The notes: generated from the sequence alone by a model not told the origin. Shown: positions 8,013 to 17,348, numbered from the stretch's first letter. The stretch is DNA of 64,000 bases from SHZI01 sp963802215 (GCA_963802215.1 CAWDHQ010000002.1:1116001-1180000); one strand, 5' to 3'. A program made the numbers and translations.

Positions 8013-10703
8013 CTAGGAGCGGTTCGTGGGAGCGCCGACCGGTGCGATATCGTCGTCCGCCAGCATGCTGGTCGCGGCTGAAGCCGCTCCCACGCTGGTC
8101 GGTCCCTGGTGGCGGGTCGGGGTGGGCAGGCCCACGAGGCTCGCGGGCAGCGGCAGCGCGCTGACCAGCGACATGATGATCGCCGCGATGTAGGGCACGG
8201 TCTGGATGATCAGCACGACGATCCACACGGCCAGATCCGGGCTGCCCATCAGGTCGATCTCGCTCACGCCCCAGGCGGCCAGCAGCAGTGCGATGGTCAT
8301 CAGCCATTCTTCCCGGGCCGAGACCAGGGCCTGCACCAGGGCGTGCCGGGGCGCCTGCTTCGGCGTGCGGAAGAACGGCTTGTCCTTCGTGAACAGTCCG
8401 GAGATCACGGCGACGCCCACCGTGTGGGACAGGCCGAGGCCGGAGAGCGCCGCCGCAGCGATCTGCCGGGGACCCGCCCCAACGCAGGTGCGGTACAGGT
8501 CGACGAGCTTCAGCGCCTTGAAGGCGAACAGGGACAGGGGCAGCACGGAGAAGATCATCAGCGGCGGGTCGACGGTGCGCGGGGCGAACACCATGCCCGT
8601 CGACCAGGCGAGCGCCGCAAAATTGAACGCCAGGTTCGCGCCATCGGCGACCCAGGGCAGCCAGCCTGCCAGGAAGTGGTAGCGCTGGCCCGGGGTGAGG
8701 GCCGGGTCGCGCCAGTTGAACAGCACCGCCGCATGGCGCCGAAGGATCTGCATGGCACCGTAGGCCCAGCGGAAGCGCTGCTTGCGGAAGTCCATGAAGG
8801 TATCCGGCATCAGGCCCTGGCCATAGGACCGGGGGATATAGGTGGCGTCCCAGCCCTGCTCGAAGAGGCGGAGCCCGAGTTCCGCGTCCTCGGTGATGCA
8901 CCACTCTGCCCAGCCACCCGAGGCCTGGAGCGCCGACCGGCGCACGAGGGTCATGGTGCCGTGCTGGATGATGGCGTTGCGTTCGTTGCGCGTGACCATC
9001 CCGATCTGGAAAAAGCCGGCGTACTCCGCGTAGCAGCTGGCCTTGAAGGCGCTGGCGAGCGGATCGCGGTAATCCTGTGGCGCCTGCACGATGGCCATCT
9101 TCGGGTTGCTGAAGGCCGGTACGAGGTCACGCAGCCAGTTGCTGGCGACGATGTAGTCGCTGTCGATGACCGCGACGATGGCGGCCTCGGGCGCTGTCTG
9201 TGCAAGGGCGAAGTTGAGCGCACCCGCCTTGAAGCCGGCCAGGGGAGCGACATGGAAAAAGCGGAAGCGCGCGCCGAGCTCCGTGCAACGTGCCTCGACC
9301 GGGCGCCACACCGCCTCGTCCCGGGTGTTGTTGTCGATCACCAGCACTTCGTAGTCGGGGTAGTCCAGCCGGGCCAGGGCGTCGAGGGTCTCGATGACCA
9401 TCTCGGGCGGCTCGTTGTAGCAGGGCACGTGGATTGAAACCCTCGGCAGTACGTTGGGCTGCGCGGGCGCATCCGGGGGCCGCTGGAGCAGGCGGCGCCA
9501 GCTGGTGGCCCACTGGGCCTCGGCCCACTCGTGGGCCTCGGCCAGCAGCACGGCCAGCACACCGGTGGTCCCCGCGAACATCAGCAGCCCCACCAGCACC
9601 GTGGTGATCGTCATGTACTGCTGGGAGTACTCGTACATCACCCAGACAACGGCCGTCGCGGTGGCGTAGGCCACCACGGCCAGGAAACCCCTGCCGAAGT
9701 TTGCGAGCTTGCGGCTGTCGACGGAGAAGACGGCGAGCATCAGGATGGCGAGGCCCACCGCCACGGCGGCCAGGGTCCGCCATTCCGGGATGCGGACGAT
9801 GTCCGCCGTGAACGGGAACTTGGCTTGCCGGTCGACGTCGTAGACGCCCCAGTAGGCGCCGACGGAACCCTCGCTCTGGGCCTTCCAGGGCTGGTCGAAG
9901 GCTTCCATCAGGTAGTACACGTAGCCTTCCTCCTTGGCCCGGGCCAGGAAGCGGCGCAGGAACATGGCCTCGTTCGCGTCGGAAGCCACCGCCGCTTCGC
10001 GTGTGCGCCCGTTGCTGGGCCAGCCGACCTCGGCGAGTACGATCTTCTTGCCGGGAAAGGCCTTCTCGAGCTGGGCGACCTTGTCGTCGATGTAGCCGAT
10101 GGACGCCTCGGCGGAGACACCTTCCCAGTAGGGCAGCATGTGGACGGCGAGGTAGTCCACGTGGTCCGCGAGCTCGGGATGCCGGAGCCAGACGTGCCAC
10201 GGTTCGGCGGTGCTCACGGGTTGCTTGACGGCCGTTCGCACCCGGTCGAGATAGGCGGTGAGTTCCGAGACCGGGATATCGCCGCGCAGGACAACCTCGT
10301 TGCCCACGATCAGGCGGATGACGTTGGAGTTCTGGCGGGCCAGCCGGATGGCCTGCTCGACCTGGGCGGCGTTGGTGAACCGGCGGGCGTCGATCCAGGC
10401 GCCGAGCGCCACCTTGATACCGTGCCTGCGCGCCAGCGCGGGCACTTCCGCGAGCGTGCCTTCGGTGGTGTACGTCCGGACCGAGCGCGTGCGCCCCTTG
10501 AGCAGGGCCAGGTCCTCGTCGATCTGCTGTGATGTCGGGAAGTCCCCCGCCACCGCATCCTGGCCGGCGCGGTAGGGCGAGAAGGCGAAGCCCTGGATCT
10601 CCCGGGGCCAGGGCGGCTCGGCAACGGGCCGGTTGGCCAGCCCCCAGAGCGTGACGGTAGCGGCGCCGAATGCCACCGCGATGAGCAGACCGGAGATGCG
10701 CAT
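8013..10703 (-). CDS. Bifunctional GH17-like / GT2 family beta-glucan synthase (NdvB-like)
   Basis: The 896-aa membrane protein begins with one membrane span, then a periplasmic GH17-like domain (about 35-300) with both catalytic glutamates (Glu136 in VGNEVVLRG, Glu225 in AEVGWPSNG). Three membrane helices follow (about 308-390), then a processive GT2 domain (about 420-660) with Asp514/Asp516 (VIDSDYIV), Glu605-Asp606 (ITEDAELG) and QRFRW at 642-646, then several C-terminal helices. Such fusions make cyclic or branched beta-1,3/1,6 glucans: the GT2 part polymerises and the GH17 part transglycosylates. The last 28 or so residues are encoded by an inverted pair of the dispersed repeat (8026-8093), reading SVGAASAATS...VGAPT, an apparent in-frame insertion at the 3' end. 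Confidence 0.9.
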   Translation of the reverse strand: MRISGLLIAVAFGAATVTLWGLANRPVAEPPWPREIQGFAFSPYRAGQDAVAGDFPTSQQIDEDLALLKGRTRSVRTYTTEGTLAEVPALARRHGIKVALGAWIDARRFTNAAQVEQAIRLARQNSNVIRLIVGNEVVLRGDIPVSELTAYLDRVRTAVKQPVSTAEPWHVWLRHPELADHVDYLAVHMLPYWEGVSAEASIGYIDDKVAQLEKAFPGKKIVLAEVGWPSNGRTREAAVASDANEAMFLRRFLARAKEEGYVYYLMEAFDQPWKAQSEGSVGAYWGVYDVDRQAKFPFTADIVRIPEWRTLAAVAVGLAILMLAVFSVDSRKLANFGRGFLAVVAYATATAVVWVMYEYSQQYMTITTVLVGLLMFAGTTGVLAVLLAEAHEWAEAQWATSWRRLLQRPPDAPAQPNVLPRVSIHVPCYNEPPEMVIETLDALARLDYPDYEVLVIDNNTRDEAVWRPVEARCTELGARFRFFHVAPLAGFKAGALNFALAQTAPEAAIVAVIDSDYIVASNWLRDLVPAFSNPKMAIVQAPQDYRDPLASAFKASCYAEYAGFFQIGMVTRNERNAIIQHGTMTLVRRSALQASGGWAEWCITEDAELGLRLFEQGWDATYIPRSYGQGLMPDTFMDFRKQRFRWAYGAMQILRRHAAVLFNWRDPALTPGQRYHFLAGWLPWVADGANLAFNFAALAWSTGMVFAPRTVDPPLMIFSVLPLSLFAFKALKLVDLYRTCVGAGPRQIAAAALSGLGLSHTVGVAVISGLFTKDKPFFRTPKQAPRHALVQALVSAREEWLMTIALLLAAWGVSEIDLMGSPDLAVWIVVLIIQTVPYIAAIIMSLVSALPLPASLVGLPTPTRHQGPTSVGAASAATSMLADDDIAPVGAPTNRS
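8026..8093. repeat. REP-like inverted pair inside the 3' end of the glucan synthase gene
   Basis: Two head-to-head half-units, GTGGGAGCGCCGACC... (8026 on) and its partner ending ...GAAGCCGCTCCCAC (8070-8093), flank a spacer of about 20 bases. The unit matches the window-wide repeat with GTGGGAG in place of GTAGGAG. It is entirely translated as the C-terminal tail of the glucan synthase. Confidence 0.85.
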
Positions 10704-10869
10704 GGATTTCCGAATTGTCCGGCCCCGTGACCCGCGGCCTTTATTTGAGGGCGTATTCTAGAGATCTCAAGGCTTCTTGTGGAGTATCGGAAGGAATCTC
10801 TGAACCGGTTCTGAATCGGGCACAATCCAGACCCGCGGCTGCCACCTGTCAAACCCGAGGTGTTTCATC

Positions 10870-11670
10870 ATGCATGTCGTCATCACGGGCAGCACCCGGG
10901 GGATCGGCCTCGGGTTGGCCCGGGAGTTCCTCCGGCGGGGTCACGACGTGGTGGTCTCCAGCCGCGGGTCGGCCCCGGTGGAGAAGGCTGTCGCCGAGCT
11001 GCGGGCCGCCTTCCCGGGCCGCAAGGTGATCGGCAAGGTCTGCGACGTGGCGGACTATGCGCAGGTGCAGGCCCTCTGGGACGCTGCCGTTCTTGGCCTG
11101 GGAAGCATCAACATCTGGGTGAACAACGCGGGCCGGGACGGCACCAAGGTGCCGTTCTTCATGATCCCTCCGGATGACTACGTCAAGACCATCAATACCA
11201 ACCTCATCGGCCTCATGAACTGCAACCGGGTGGCGATCCCCGCCATGTACAAGCAGGGCTCCGGGATGATCTGGAACATGGAAGGCTTCGGCAGCAACGG
11301 CGCCGTGCGCCCGACGATCGCACCCTACGGCGCCACCAAGTACGCCGTCCGCTATTTCACCAAGGCGATGATCCAGGAACTCAGGAAGTCCCCGGTGAAG
11401 GTCGGCTATCTCAGCCCCGGTATCGTCATCACCGACCTGCTGGTGCCGCCGCCTGAGCGTCGTAACAAGAACTGGGAGCGCTCGAAGAAGATCCTGAACA
11501 TCCTTGCCGACACCGTCGAGACCGTCACACCCTGGCTGGTCGACGGGATGCTTCGCGACCATGGCAGGCACGGCGCGGCAGTGCGCTGGCTCACGCCGGC
11601 AAAAGTGCAGGGCCGCTTCCTGATGAACCTGGTCCGCAAGCGGGACGTGTTCGGCCCGCTCGGGATCTAG
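10870..11670 (+). CDS. Short-chain dehydrogenase/reductase resembling chlorophyll(ide) b reductase (NYC1/NOL)
   Basis: The 266-aa SDR has the NAD(P)-binding TGSTRGIGLG (6-15), NNAG (85-88) and the catalytic Tyr153-x3-Lys157 (PYGATKYAV). The region before the Tyr, WNMEGFGSNG, and SPVKVGYLSPGIVITDLLV after it are close to plant NYC1/NOL chlorophyll b reductases, where the usual catalytic Ser region is also N-[MI]-[ED]-G-x-GS. Ser142 is the likely catalytic Ser. In a non-phototroph it presumably reduces another carbonyl substrate. It is divergent from the glucan synthase (166-bp gap) and convergent with the kinase-TonB gene, with a small GC hairpin between the stops. Confidence 0.85.
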   Translation: MHVVITGSTRGIGLGLAREFLRRGHDVVVSSRGSAPVEKAVAELRAAFPGRKVIGKVCDVADYAQVQALWDAAVLGLGSINIWVNNAGRDGTKVPFFMIPPDDYVKTINTNLIGLMNCNRVAIPAMYKQGSGMIWNMEGFGSNGAVRPTIAPYGATKYAVRYFTKAMIQELRKSPVKVGYLSPGIVITDLLVPPPERRNKNWERSKKILNILADTVETVTPWLVDGMLRDHGRHGAAVRWLTPAKVQGRFLMNLVRKRDVFGPLGI

Positions 11671-11672
11671 CT

Positions 11673-11686
11673 GCGGGCGAGCCCGC
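11673..11686. terminator. Small GC hairpin between convergent genes
   Basis: GCGGGC and GCCCGC, two bases apart, sit in the 15-bp gap between the SDR stop and the kinase-TonB stop. There is no T-run on either strand, so bidirectional termination is only a possibility. Confidence 0.3.
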
Positions 11687-13494
11687 TAGCGGGGATCGAA
11701 GCGGACGCGGATCTCGCTGCTCACGGGCCCCGCCGGGGCGCCGGTTCCGTCGGCATCTTCCGTGACCGCGAAGCGCCAGCGGCGCACGGCGGCCAGCGCC
11801 GCCTCGTCAAACACGCCGGGCGGATCGCCGCCGACCACCCGCACGTCCCGCGTCCTGCCGGCCGGCTCCACCGTGAAGGCGACGTCAACCCAGCCCGGCA
11901 CCCGCCGCGCGGCCGCGTTCCGCGGGTAGTCCGGCTGCACGTACCGGCGCACGGTGAGGCTGGAGAAGGGCACGGTCCGGCCGGTGCCCGCGGTGTCAGC
12001 CGGTGCGCCGCCGGGGTGTACTGCCGCCGGTTCGGGCGAAGTCATGGGAGTCGCTTCGGCGACGGGTTCCGGAACGGGTGGGCCTGCCAGTTCGACGGGC
12101 GGCGCGGGTGTGTCGGCCCCCGCCGGGCTGGCCGTTGCCGCAAGCAAACGGGGCGCCGGGGTTGCCGGGAGGGGTGGTGCCGGCGTTGTCACCCGCTCCC
12201 CGGGTGGCGGAGTTGCGGTCGGGGCAGTCCCGACGGACGGGGATGCCGGAAGTTCGGTGGCCAGCGGGGCAACGGCGTCCTCGGCGACTGGCACCGGCAA
12301 TTGCCGGCCGGCCATGGGCTCCTCCGGGAACGGGTCCGCCGGCACGGCCGCTGGCGGCGGCGCAGGGTCCGGGTCCCGTTCGACCCACAGGAGGCTGGCG
12401 GCGCCCGCGAGGGTCACGGCCAGCAGCACGGTTGCCGACCGGAGCACGGCGCGACCGCCGGACGTGGCCGGCGCGGACGGCGGCGCTGCGGCCAGCGGGA
12501 GTGCGGTCTCCGTGGCGGGCAGGTCCGCGACTGCCAGGCTCTCGTCCCGCGCGCCCTTCAGCTGCGCCAGGAATGTGGCGACATCCGGCTGCCGCTCCCC
12601 ACGTGAAAACGACAACGCCCGGTCAAGCGCCCGCCACTGGGCGGGGGACAGGTGCGGCGGCGGTGACGGCCGGTAACCATCGGCGGCGGCCTCGCGCGCC
12701 GTGGTGACGCCGAAGGCCCGGTGACCGCCCAGCATGCGGTAGGCGACGCAGGCCAGCGAGAAGAGATCGTCCGACGGCGTCGGTTCGTTGCCTGCGAGGA
12801 CCTCCGGGCTGGCGTACTCCGGCGTGAAGCCGCGCACTGCCGGGAGATCGTCGGCACCGGGACCGAGGGCGACGCCAAAATCGAGCAGGGTGGCGTTGCC
12901 CTGGGCCGTCACGAGGATGTTTCCCGGCTTCACGTCCGCGTGCGTGATGCCCTGGGCATGCAGGTGAACCAGCGCGCGGCCAACGCCTTCAACGATCGGG
13001 AGCGCCTGAACACGGGTCATGGGCCGGGTGCTCCGGCTGTCGAGTATCGCGGCGAGGGACTCGCCCTCGAGCCAGGCCATGCACACGAAGGTGTAGGGGC
13101 CATCGTGGTCGATGCCGATGATGCGGGGCAGGTTCGGGTGTTCGAGGCCCTGGGCGATCGCCGCCTCCCGGCGCAGCGCCTGCAGGGCCCGCAGTTCGCG
13201 CTCGCCACTGCCCTGATCCGGCGCGGCCGTCACGACCTTCAGCACCACCCAGGGGTCCGGATCGCTGGCGGCTTCACGCCGCCGGTCCAGCGCGCGGAAC
13301 AGCCGGCTGGTGGATCCATCGGCAAGACATTGGTGGAGTACGAAGCGATTCTTGAGAACATCGCCGGGCGCGGGGCCCGACACCTCCGCACGGTCGGCGG
13401 GGACCACGTCAAAGGTCCGTGTGCGCTGCTCCACGGACGACGTTGTCAGTTCGCTTTCGCCGGGCCTATTGCCAGGAACGCTGCCAGGAACCAT
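11686..13494 (-). CDS. Membrane serine/threonine protein kinase fused to a TonB C-terminal domain
   Basis: This 602-aa protein joins two domains rarely seen together. Residues about 47-315 are a Hanks-type kinase: Lys86 (VVLKVV), Glu110, catalytic loop HADVKPGN (Asp187; Ala replaces the Arg of HRD), DFG at 205-207 and SPE at 229-231. The glycine loop is weak. A single membrane span (about 350-371) is followed by a 130-residue Pro/Ala/Thr-rich periplasmic linker and then a TonB C-terminal domain (about 510-602: PDYPRNAAARRVPGWVDVAF, then VRRWRF). The layout predicts a cytoplasmic kinase linked through the envelope to a TonB-dependent outer-membrane partner. No ExbB or ExbD is visible in the window. 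It is convergent with the SDR and divergent from DUF1838. Confidence 0.9.
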   Translation of the reverse strand: MVPGSVPGNRPGESELTTSSVEQRTRTFDVVPADRAEVSGPAPGDVLKNRFVLHQCLADGSTSRLFRALDRRREAASDPDPWVVLKVVTAAPDQGSGERELRALQALRREAAIAQGLEHPNLPRIIGIDHDGPYTFVCMAWLEGESLAAILDSRSTRPMTRVQALPIVEGVGRALVHLHAQGITHADVKPGNILVTAQGNATLLDFGVALGPGADDLPAVRGFTPEYASPEVLAGNEPTPSDDLFSLACVAYRMLGGHRAFGVTTAREAAADGYRPSPPPHLSPAQWRALDRALSFSRGERQPDVATFLAQLKGARDESLAVADLPATETALPLAAAPPSAPATSGGRAVLRSATVLLAVTLAGAASLLWVERDPDPAPPPAAVPADPFPEEPMAGRQLPVPVAEDAVAPLATELPASPSVGTAPTATPPPGERVTTPAPPLPATPAPRLLAATASPAGADTPAPPVELAGPPVPEPVAEATPMTSPEPAAVHPGGAPADTAGTGRTVPFSSLTVRRYVQPDYPRNAAARRVPGWVDVAFTVEPAGRTRDVRVVGGDPPGVFDEAALAAVRRWRFAVTEDADGTGAPAGPVSSEIRVRFDPR

Positions 13495-13682
13495 GGGCCC
13501 TCGCGCAGGTCAGTCGCGGACACACTGACCGAAACGGTAGCAATGGTGCGGTGGCGCAGCACCCCACGGCGTCACGTTTCGGCGCCGCCCGGGGCCCTGG
13601 TGTGAACTGTGCTAGGTTTGCGGCCCGGCGAAGCGGACCGGTCGCACGTAATTATGGACATAACCATGCAGGAGACGACGGG

Positions 13683-14639
13683 ATGAACTCGGAGCTGGTC
13701 AACGGTCTTTTTGCCGGCCGTGCATCCGCTACGGAAGCGCTGGCGGCAGCCACTGCCGGCAAGCCGCTCGACTTCGACGATCCCTATGACAACCTGTACG
13801 CGTTCGGGAAGATCTGGGGCGGCTACGACGAGCCCGTGCTCAGCGGGTTTCACGGCCTCATGTACGCGCGTATCGGCGCGCAGCGCCTGATACCGCTGTT
13901 CGGGTACACCGGCACCGGCTGCATGCAGTCAAGGATCGACGAGGACGGAAACGTCTGGATCCGCGGCAAGGAGACGGGCTACTTCACCGACCTGGCCACC
14001 GGCGAGATCCTGGAGGACTGGAAGAATCCCTGGACCGGCAAGACCGTCGAGGTCTTCAACTTCTATAACCCGGCGATGGGCGGCCGGCTGACCGCCGAGA
14101 TGCCGCGGTTCGCGATGGGCGCCGCGAAGGACAGCGCCACGCTGATGAACGATGGCACCCATCGCATCCTGGGCGGCAAGGTGCCCTTCCTCCTGCCCTT
14201 CGAGACCTATGGCGATGACCTGCTGCTCGCCTGGGATTACGCCCACGAGTACACGAATCCGGTGACGCCGGAAGGCTGGCCGGAAGCCTCGACCGGACCG
14301 CGCATCAGCCCGTCCGAGCACTTCACCTTCTGCATGTCACTGGCGGAGATGCGCGACCGCTCGGTGCCGTCCTCGCGCTTCATGGCCGGCTTCTCGCGCC
14401 TTGGCCAGTGGTGGCCCTGGATGCGCATGGGCGGCCACGAGCTGGCGGAGTCCGGCGTGGTGTTCGGCCGGATGTTCAGTCACAAGGGCCTGAAGGGTCC
14501 GGGTGACATCCCGCCGAAGGTGCTTGCGTACATCGAGAAGCACGCGCCCGAGTACCTGACGGTGCCGGACGACTGGCCCAGCGTGAACCCGCACGGGACC
14601 TGGGAGGCGTTCGCCAACGAAGTGCCCAGGGAGGTGTAG
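13683..14639 (+). CDS. DUF1838 family protein
   Basis: The 318-aa protein (MNSELVNGLFAGRASATEAL) belongs to the DUF1838 family, judged from the conserved pattern DNLYAFGKIWGGYDE near the N-terminus and GFSRLGQWWPWMRMGG near residue 240, both shared with the second copy at 43860 (DNLTAWMKMRG, SDWLPWMKLGQRPG). No signal peptide, so cytoplasmic, unlike the second copy. Function unknown. The start is supported by CAGGAGA seven bases upstream. The stop TAG at 14637-14639 lies inside a copy of the dispersed repeat. Confidence 0.8.
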   Translation: MNSELVNGLFAGRASATEALAAATAGKPLDFDDPYDNLYAFGKIWGGYDEPVLSGFHGLMYARIGAQRLIPLFGYTGTGCMQSRIDEDGNVWIRGKETGYFTDLATGEILEDWKNPWTGKTVEVFNFYNPAMGGRLTAEMPRFAMGAAKDSATLMNDGTHRILGGKVPFLLPFETYGDDLLLAWDYAHEYTNPVTPEGWPEASTGPRISPSEHFTFCMSLAEMRDRSVPSSRFMAGFSRLGQWWPWMRMGGHELAESGVVFGRMFSHKGLKGPGDIPPKVLAYIEKHAPEYLTVPDDWPSVNPHGTWEAFANEVPREV

Positions 14640-14735
14640 GAGCGGCTTCAGCCGCGACCCCCTCCCGCTCGAGACTCGCGGACTCGATTCTCGCGGGAAG
14701 GGGTCGCGGCTGAAGCCGCTCCTACACCTCCCTGG
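14626..14735. repeat. Long REP-like inverted repeat between two convergent genes
   Basis: Two arms of about 43 bases (14626-14668 and 14693-14735) are complementary with one mismatch and enclose a 24-base loop. Each holds a full repeat unit (TGTAGGAGCGGCTTCAGCCG). The left arm contains the stop codon of the DUF1838 gene; the right arm ends one base before the stop of the TonB-dependent receptor gene. The RNA would fold into a very stable stem on both strands, so it probably ends or protects both transcripts. Confidence 0.9.
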
Positions 14736-14736
14736 C

Positions 14737-17217
14737 CTAGAAGCGCAGCGTCAGGGCGATCCCGGCGTTGCGACCACGGCGCGGGACGACGTGGAACGCG
14801 CTGGTTACTGTGGGGAACCGGCCGAAGTTCGGAAACTCCGTGGCGAGCAGCGGCGCATCCTCGTCGAGGACATTGTCCACGTAGAAGGCGGCGATCCATT
14901 TCTCGTTCTGCACGCCGATACGCGCGTTCATCAGGTTCACCTCGCCGATATACGCCTCATTCTCGGCGTCGAGCCAGGTTTTCGAGTTGTACACATAGTC
15001 ACCGCGAAGGAACCAGTCGGCGCCCATGTCCCCGAGCGGGCGAATGTACATCGCCGAGCCGGTCACCGTGTGCTTCGGGACCCGTGGAGCCTCCTTTCCC
15101 GAAGCGTCGCCGTTGCCGGTGAGGCTCTCAAGCGTGAGTGAGGTGAATTCCTCGAGCTCGGTGTCCTGGAGGCCATAGTTGAGGGTCAGCATCAGGTTCC
15201 CGGTGACCGCCAGCGCCAGCTCGATCTCGGTGCCGACCACCTGGGACTCACCGGCATTCCTGATGAAGTTGTTGGGGATGATGCTGTCGAGGCCGGTGTC
15301 CGCGCAGGTCCACGGAATGTCATCGATCTCATTGATGGCCTGGTTGGTCCAGTCGATGTAGAAGACTGCCATGTTGGCCGTCAGGCGCCGCTCCAGCCAT
15401 TGGGTCTTGGCGCCCATTTCGTACGTCCAGGCCTCTTCCTCCTTGATGATGGCCTTGCCGTTGGCCAGCGCGGCCTCCGTGGCGTCCCTGTTCACTGGCG
15501 CGTCGAAATAGCCATAGAAGAAGCCACCGGGCTTCACGCCCTTGGCCACGGAGCCGTACAGGTTCACGTCGTCAGCGGCCTGCCAGCTCAGGATCGCGCG
15601 GGGCGTGACACTGTAGTAGTTCTGCTTCGCGGTCACGCCGTTGGGAGCGTGCTGGGTCGGCGAGTCCTTCGCATAGCGTCCTTCCAGCGACACCGTCACC
15701 GTCTCGGTGACGTCGTAGTCGAGGCCGCCGAAGAAGCCCAGGTTCTCCTTCTCCGCCTTCAGCGTCCAGGAGGGTCTGCCGTTGATGTAGGGATTGGCAA
15801 ACTCGGTGCGGTTGCAGAAGCCGGTGAACTCCTTCTGGTAGGACTCGTTCTCCGCATTGAAGTAGTACACGCCCACCGTGCCGCGGACAGGCAGTTCCTG
15901 CGGCGAAGTGGCCCGGACTTCCGCGGAATAGTCGTCCCAGGTCTGGAGTTCGCCCGCGGTGAAGACGTTGGCCCATACCGGACCCAGGTATGGCGACTGG
16001 TCCAGGTCCCGGTAGCTCTCCAGTTCCTGCTCGTTGATCGTCGCCAGGGCCGTCACGTTCCACTCGCCCAGGTTGAGCGAGCCCTGGGTCAGGTAGCGCT
16101 CGCTGGAAGTCTGGGTGCCGATGAAGGGTGCAGGGTCCGCGGAGATGGTCGTGTTGCCGAATGCGCCGTAGTTCGAGGTAACGCCCTCCCGAAGGTCGGC
16201 GATCCCCATGGCGGCCCGCAGGCCGTCGGCTGTGATCTCCCCGCAGCGCCAGCCGGGCGAATCCGGACTGGTGATGTCGGCCCGGGGATCGTCCGGGTTC
16301 CCGGGAACGTAGCAGTTCAGCTCGGGCTGGAAGAGCGACGCGAAATGCTCGTCGTCCGCCTCGGTGTATTCCGCCTTGAAGTCAACGGTGAGGTTGTCCA
16401 GCGGTTTCCACGAGAGCTTGCCCGTCACGTTCCATGTGCTCTCGCCGCCGAGCGGGGTGAAGTCGTCCAGCACGGTGGAAGGCGGGTCGCCGGCCGGGTA
16501 GAAGGCTTTGTAGTTCGGCGCGAACTCGATGCAGCCGTCGGCATCCGACTCTCCCGCCTTGCAGGGGTTCATGCTGTTCTGCCACTCGCCGTCGAAGGAT
16601 TCCCAGCTGGCGGATGCGAAGAAGAGCAGCTTGTCGCCGATGAGGGGCCCGCTCAGGAAGCCCGACGCCTTGAGGTCCCTCTCCTCGCCGGCCTTCAGGT
16701 ACACCTGGCCCTCGAGTTCGTCGGGATTCGGGGCCCTGGTGACGTAATTGATGGCACCGGCGAAGGCGCCCCGCCCAAACTGGGCCACCTGCGGGCCGCG
16801 CAGCACCTCCACGCGTTCCAGATTGTCGATGGTGAGGCCGCTGGCGGTACCGCTGACATATGCCCCGTCCACGTAAAAGGCCACGTTGCCCTCCGAGCCG
16901 AAGTTCTGCAGTGGCGTGAACTGGCCGCGGATGCTGGGGGCGTCGAGGCGTCGTCCGACGGAATTGCGATTGAAGCTGAAGTTGGGTGTGAACGTGGCGA
17001 CGTCGTAGACGGACTGGATATTACGTTCGCGCAGCGCCTCGGTATCGAAGACGGCAATCGACAGCGGCACCTCCTGGAGCAGCTCCTCGCGCTTCCGCGC
17101 CGAGACCACGACTTCGTCGAGAGCCTCCTGGGCTGCCGCCGGCGCCGGAGCGCCCAGGATGATGGAAAAGCAGGCTGCGGCAGCCCATGGCCCGCTACTG
17201 CGGCTCGTGCTCGTCAT
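14737..17217 (-). CDS. TonB-dependent outer-membrane receptor
   Basis: The 826-aa protein has a signal peptide (cleaved near PAAAQEAL), a TonB-box-like stretch LDEVVVSARKREE, a plug domain (about 50-165, with VEVLRGPQVAQFGRGAFAGA) and a 22-strand barrel ending in the aromatic terminus ALTLRF. Several Cys pairs (NPCKAGESDADGC) suggest disulfide-bonded loops. Sequence style matches the large family of sphingomonad/Steroidobacter-like receptors for complex organic substrates rather than classical siderophore receptors. It is preceded on the same strand by a methyltransferase gene 131 bases upstream. Confidence 0.93.
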   Translation of the reverse strand: MTSTSRSSGPWAAAACFSIILGAPAPAAAQEALDEVVVSARKREELLQEVPLSIAVFDTEALRERNIQSVYDVATFTPNFSFNRNSVGRRLDAPSIRGQFTPLQNFGSEGNVAFYVDGAYVSGTASGLTIDNLERVEVLRGPQVAQFGRGAFAGAINYVTRAPNPDELEGQVYLKAGEERDLKASGFLSGPLIGDKLLFFASASWESFDGEWQNSMNPCKAGESDADGCIEFAPNYKAFYPAGDPPSTVLDDFTPLGGESTWNVTGKLSWKPLDNLTVDFKAEYTEADDEHFASLFQPELNCYVPGNPDDPRADITSPDSPGWRCGEITADGLRAAMGIADLREGVTSNYGAFGNTTISADPAPFIGTQTSSERYLTQGSLNLGEWNVTALATINEQELESYRDLDQSPYLGPVWANVFTAGELQTWDDYSAEVRATSPQELPVRGTVGVYYFNAENESYQKEFTGFCNRTEFANPYINGRPSWTLKAEKENLGFFGGLDYDVTETVTVSLEGRYAKDSPTQHAPNGVTAKQNYYSVTPRAILSWQAADDVNLYGSVAKGVKPGGFFYGYFDAPVNRDATEAALANGKAIIKEEEAWTYEMGAKTQWLERRLTANMAVFYIDWTNQAINEIDDIPWTCADTGLDSIIPNNFIRNAGESQVVGTEIELALAVTGNLMLTLNYGLQDTELEEFTSLTLESLTGNGDASGKEAPRVPKHTVTGSAMYIRPLGDMGADWFLRGDYVYNSKTWLDAENEAYIGEVNLMNARIGVQNEKWIAAFYVDNVLDEDAPLLATEFPNFGRFPTVTSAFHVVPRRGRNAGIALTLRF

Positions 17218-17348
17218 TCACCGTCCCCCCGGAGCCGGATGAAGAATTGGCGCGTCCCCGCTTGTACACAGTCTCGCCATGGCCGGCAAATAAATCAATT
17301 TCGCCCGCCTCGTGAAGTTTCCTAAAGGCACCGGAGCTCCTGCGAGCG

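Noticed and set aside
7372..8904. 510-codon leftward frame between the PQQ dehydrogenase and glucan synthase genes
   Set aside because: It spans both genes in a second frame and its translation is Arg/Gly/Pro-rich without domains.
13653..13685. Ten-codon leader peptide ending in the ATGA of the DUF1838 start
   Set aside because: MDITMQETTG is too short and has no ribosome site or attenuator-like codon run; the overlap can arise by chance.
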